NCBI GenBank assembly: GCA_031260365.1
Contig: JAIRJY010000196.1
Location: 1 to 5,892 of the forward strand
Direction of reading: 5' to 3'
Origin: Nitrososphaerota archaeon
GTDB lineage: Archaea > Thermoproteota > Bathyarchaeia > Bathyarchaeales > Bathycorpusculaceae
DNA length: 5,892 bases
Shown here one piece after another: positions 5,680 through 5,892 of the stretch. The translations under genes and the position numbers were made by a program. Position 1 is the first letter of the stretch. Each line of letters opens with the position of its first letter. Below the pieces are notes generated by a model. The model did not search any database. It worked only from the letters and a program-made list of their open reading frames with translations, and was not told where the DNA came from.

Positions 5680-5754
5680 TGCTCTGGCCGGGATTCGAAC
5701 CCGGGTCCGCGACTCGAGAGGCCGCTATACTTGACCGGACTATACTACCAGAGC
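5680..5754 (-). tRNA. tRNA-Glu (anticodon CUC), 3' CCA encoded at 5677-5679
   Basis: The minus strand folds as a complete 75-nt cloverleaf. The acceptor stem GCTCTGG/CCAGAGC (5748-5754 with 5681-5687) is perfect and the discriminator is A. The D stem GTAT/GTAT is weak with two G-U pairs and an 11-nt loop. The anticodon stem GCGGC/GTCGC carries the loop CTCTCGA with anticodon CTC at 5716-5718. The variable loop has 4 nt, and the T arm CCGGG-TTCGAAT-CCCGG is perfect. CTC and the overall pattern match archaeal tRNA-Glu, which decodes GAG. The terminal CCA is genomically encoded. No intron is present. The gene lies beside the TRAM operon on the opposite strand. Confidence 0.97.
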
Positions 5755-5783
5755 ACAATTGTATTTAACGCAGAATGGTAAGT

Positions 5784-5797
5784 CTTTAAACATAAAT
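5784..5797 (-). promoter_or_regulatory. Possible TATA box for tRNA-Glu
   Basis: ATTTATGTTTAAAG on the minus strand is centred about 37 nt before the mature tRNA 5' end. Initiation about 27 nt downstream would leave a short leader for RNase P to remove. The AT-rich setting keeps this tentative. The rest of 5798-5892 holds nothing I can identify. Confidence 0.35.
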
Positions 5798-5892
5798 ACG
5801 TTTTTGTGGGGTAACAGTGTAAACTTGCAATAAAGAACATTAAAAACAAGATATTTGAAGAAAAATAGTACTATCTGAAGATAACATTAAAA

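Noticed and set aside
5534..5734. Plus-strand open frame of 66 codons ending in AGIRTRVRDSRG-like sequence
   Set aside because: The end is the antisense translation of the tRNA-Glu T arm and anticodon arm, a well-known source of spurious proteins.
1..5892. CRISPR arrays, insertion sequences or long repeats
   Set aside because: No regularly spaced repeats, terminal inverted repeats or transposase-like frames were seen on either strand.

Overview
The window looks like chromosomal DNA of an archaeon, AT-rich and most likely an uncultivated TACK-type lineage such as Bathyarchaeia. The archaeal assignment is firm. It rests on a FEN-1 flap endonuclease whose catalytic residues keep the archaeal numbering, an archaeal EF-1 beta next to its usual zinc-ribbon partner (COG2888), a stand-alone TRAM protein, TATA-like boxes, U-rich terminators and a tRNA-Glu with an encoded CCA end. 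The lineage guess is an inference from protein flavour only. Three of the six protein genes appear to start with TTG, each supported by a Shine-Dalgarno motif, a stop codon just upstream, or both.

Layout. 1-2084 (minus) is the N-terminal 694 codons of a very large membrane glycosyltransferase that runs off the left edge. It joins an ALG6/ALG8-like GT-C module to a PMT (GT39) module, with a discoidin-like beta domain apparently sitting in the first external loop of the PMT half. 2085-2789 has no intact gene of ordinary size. It does hold a plus-strand TATA box, a Shine-Dalgarno motif with a GTG start, a short broken reading frame and a U-rich terminator, which together suggest a decayed or very small gene. 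2790-3824 (minus) is FEN-1. 3825-4070 is a divergent promoter region. 4071-4558 (plus) is a translation pair, COG2888 zinc ribbon plus aEF1-beta, followed by a U-rich terminator. 4678-5395 (plus) is a second two-gene operon, an unrecognised 15-cysteine protein followed by a TRAM RNA-binding protein. 5680-5754 (minus) is tRNA-Glu(CUC). Downstream of it (5446-5676, minus) is a mostly open frame that may be a gene remnant.

How the parts fit. From FEN-1 rightwards the window is information-processing housekeeping: Okazaki-fragment maturation, recycling of elongation factor 1A, RNA-binding zinc-ribbon and TRAM proteins, and a tRNA. The left third is a surface-glycosylation enzyme. The most unusual items are the double GT-C fusion, the Cys-to-Asp change in an otherwise conserved zinc knuckle of the COG2888 protein, the cysteine-rich partner of the TRAM gene, and the two possible gene remnants. 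No CRISPR array, insertion sequence or clearly new multi-gene system is visible.
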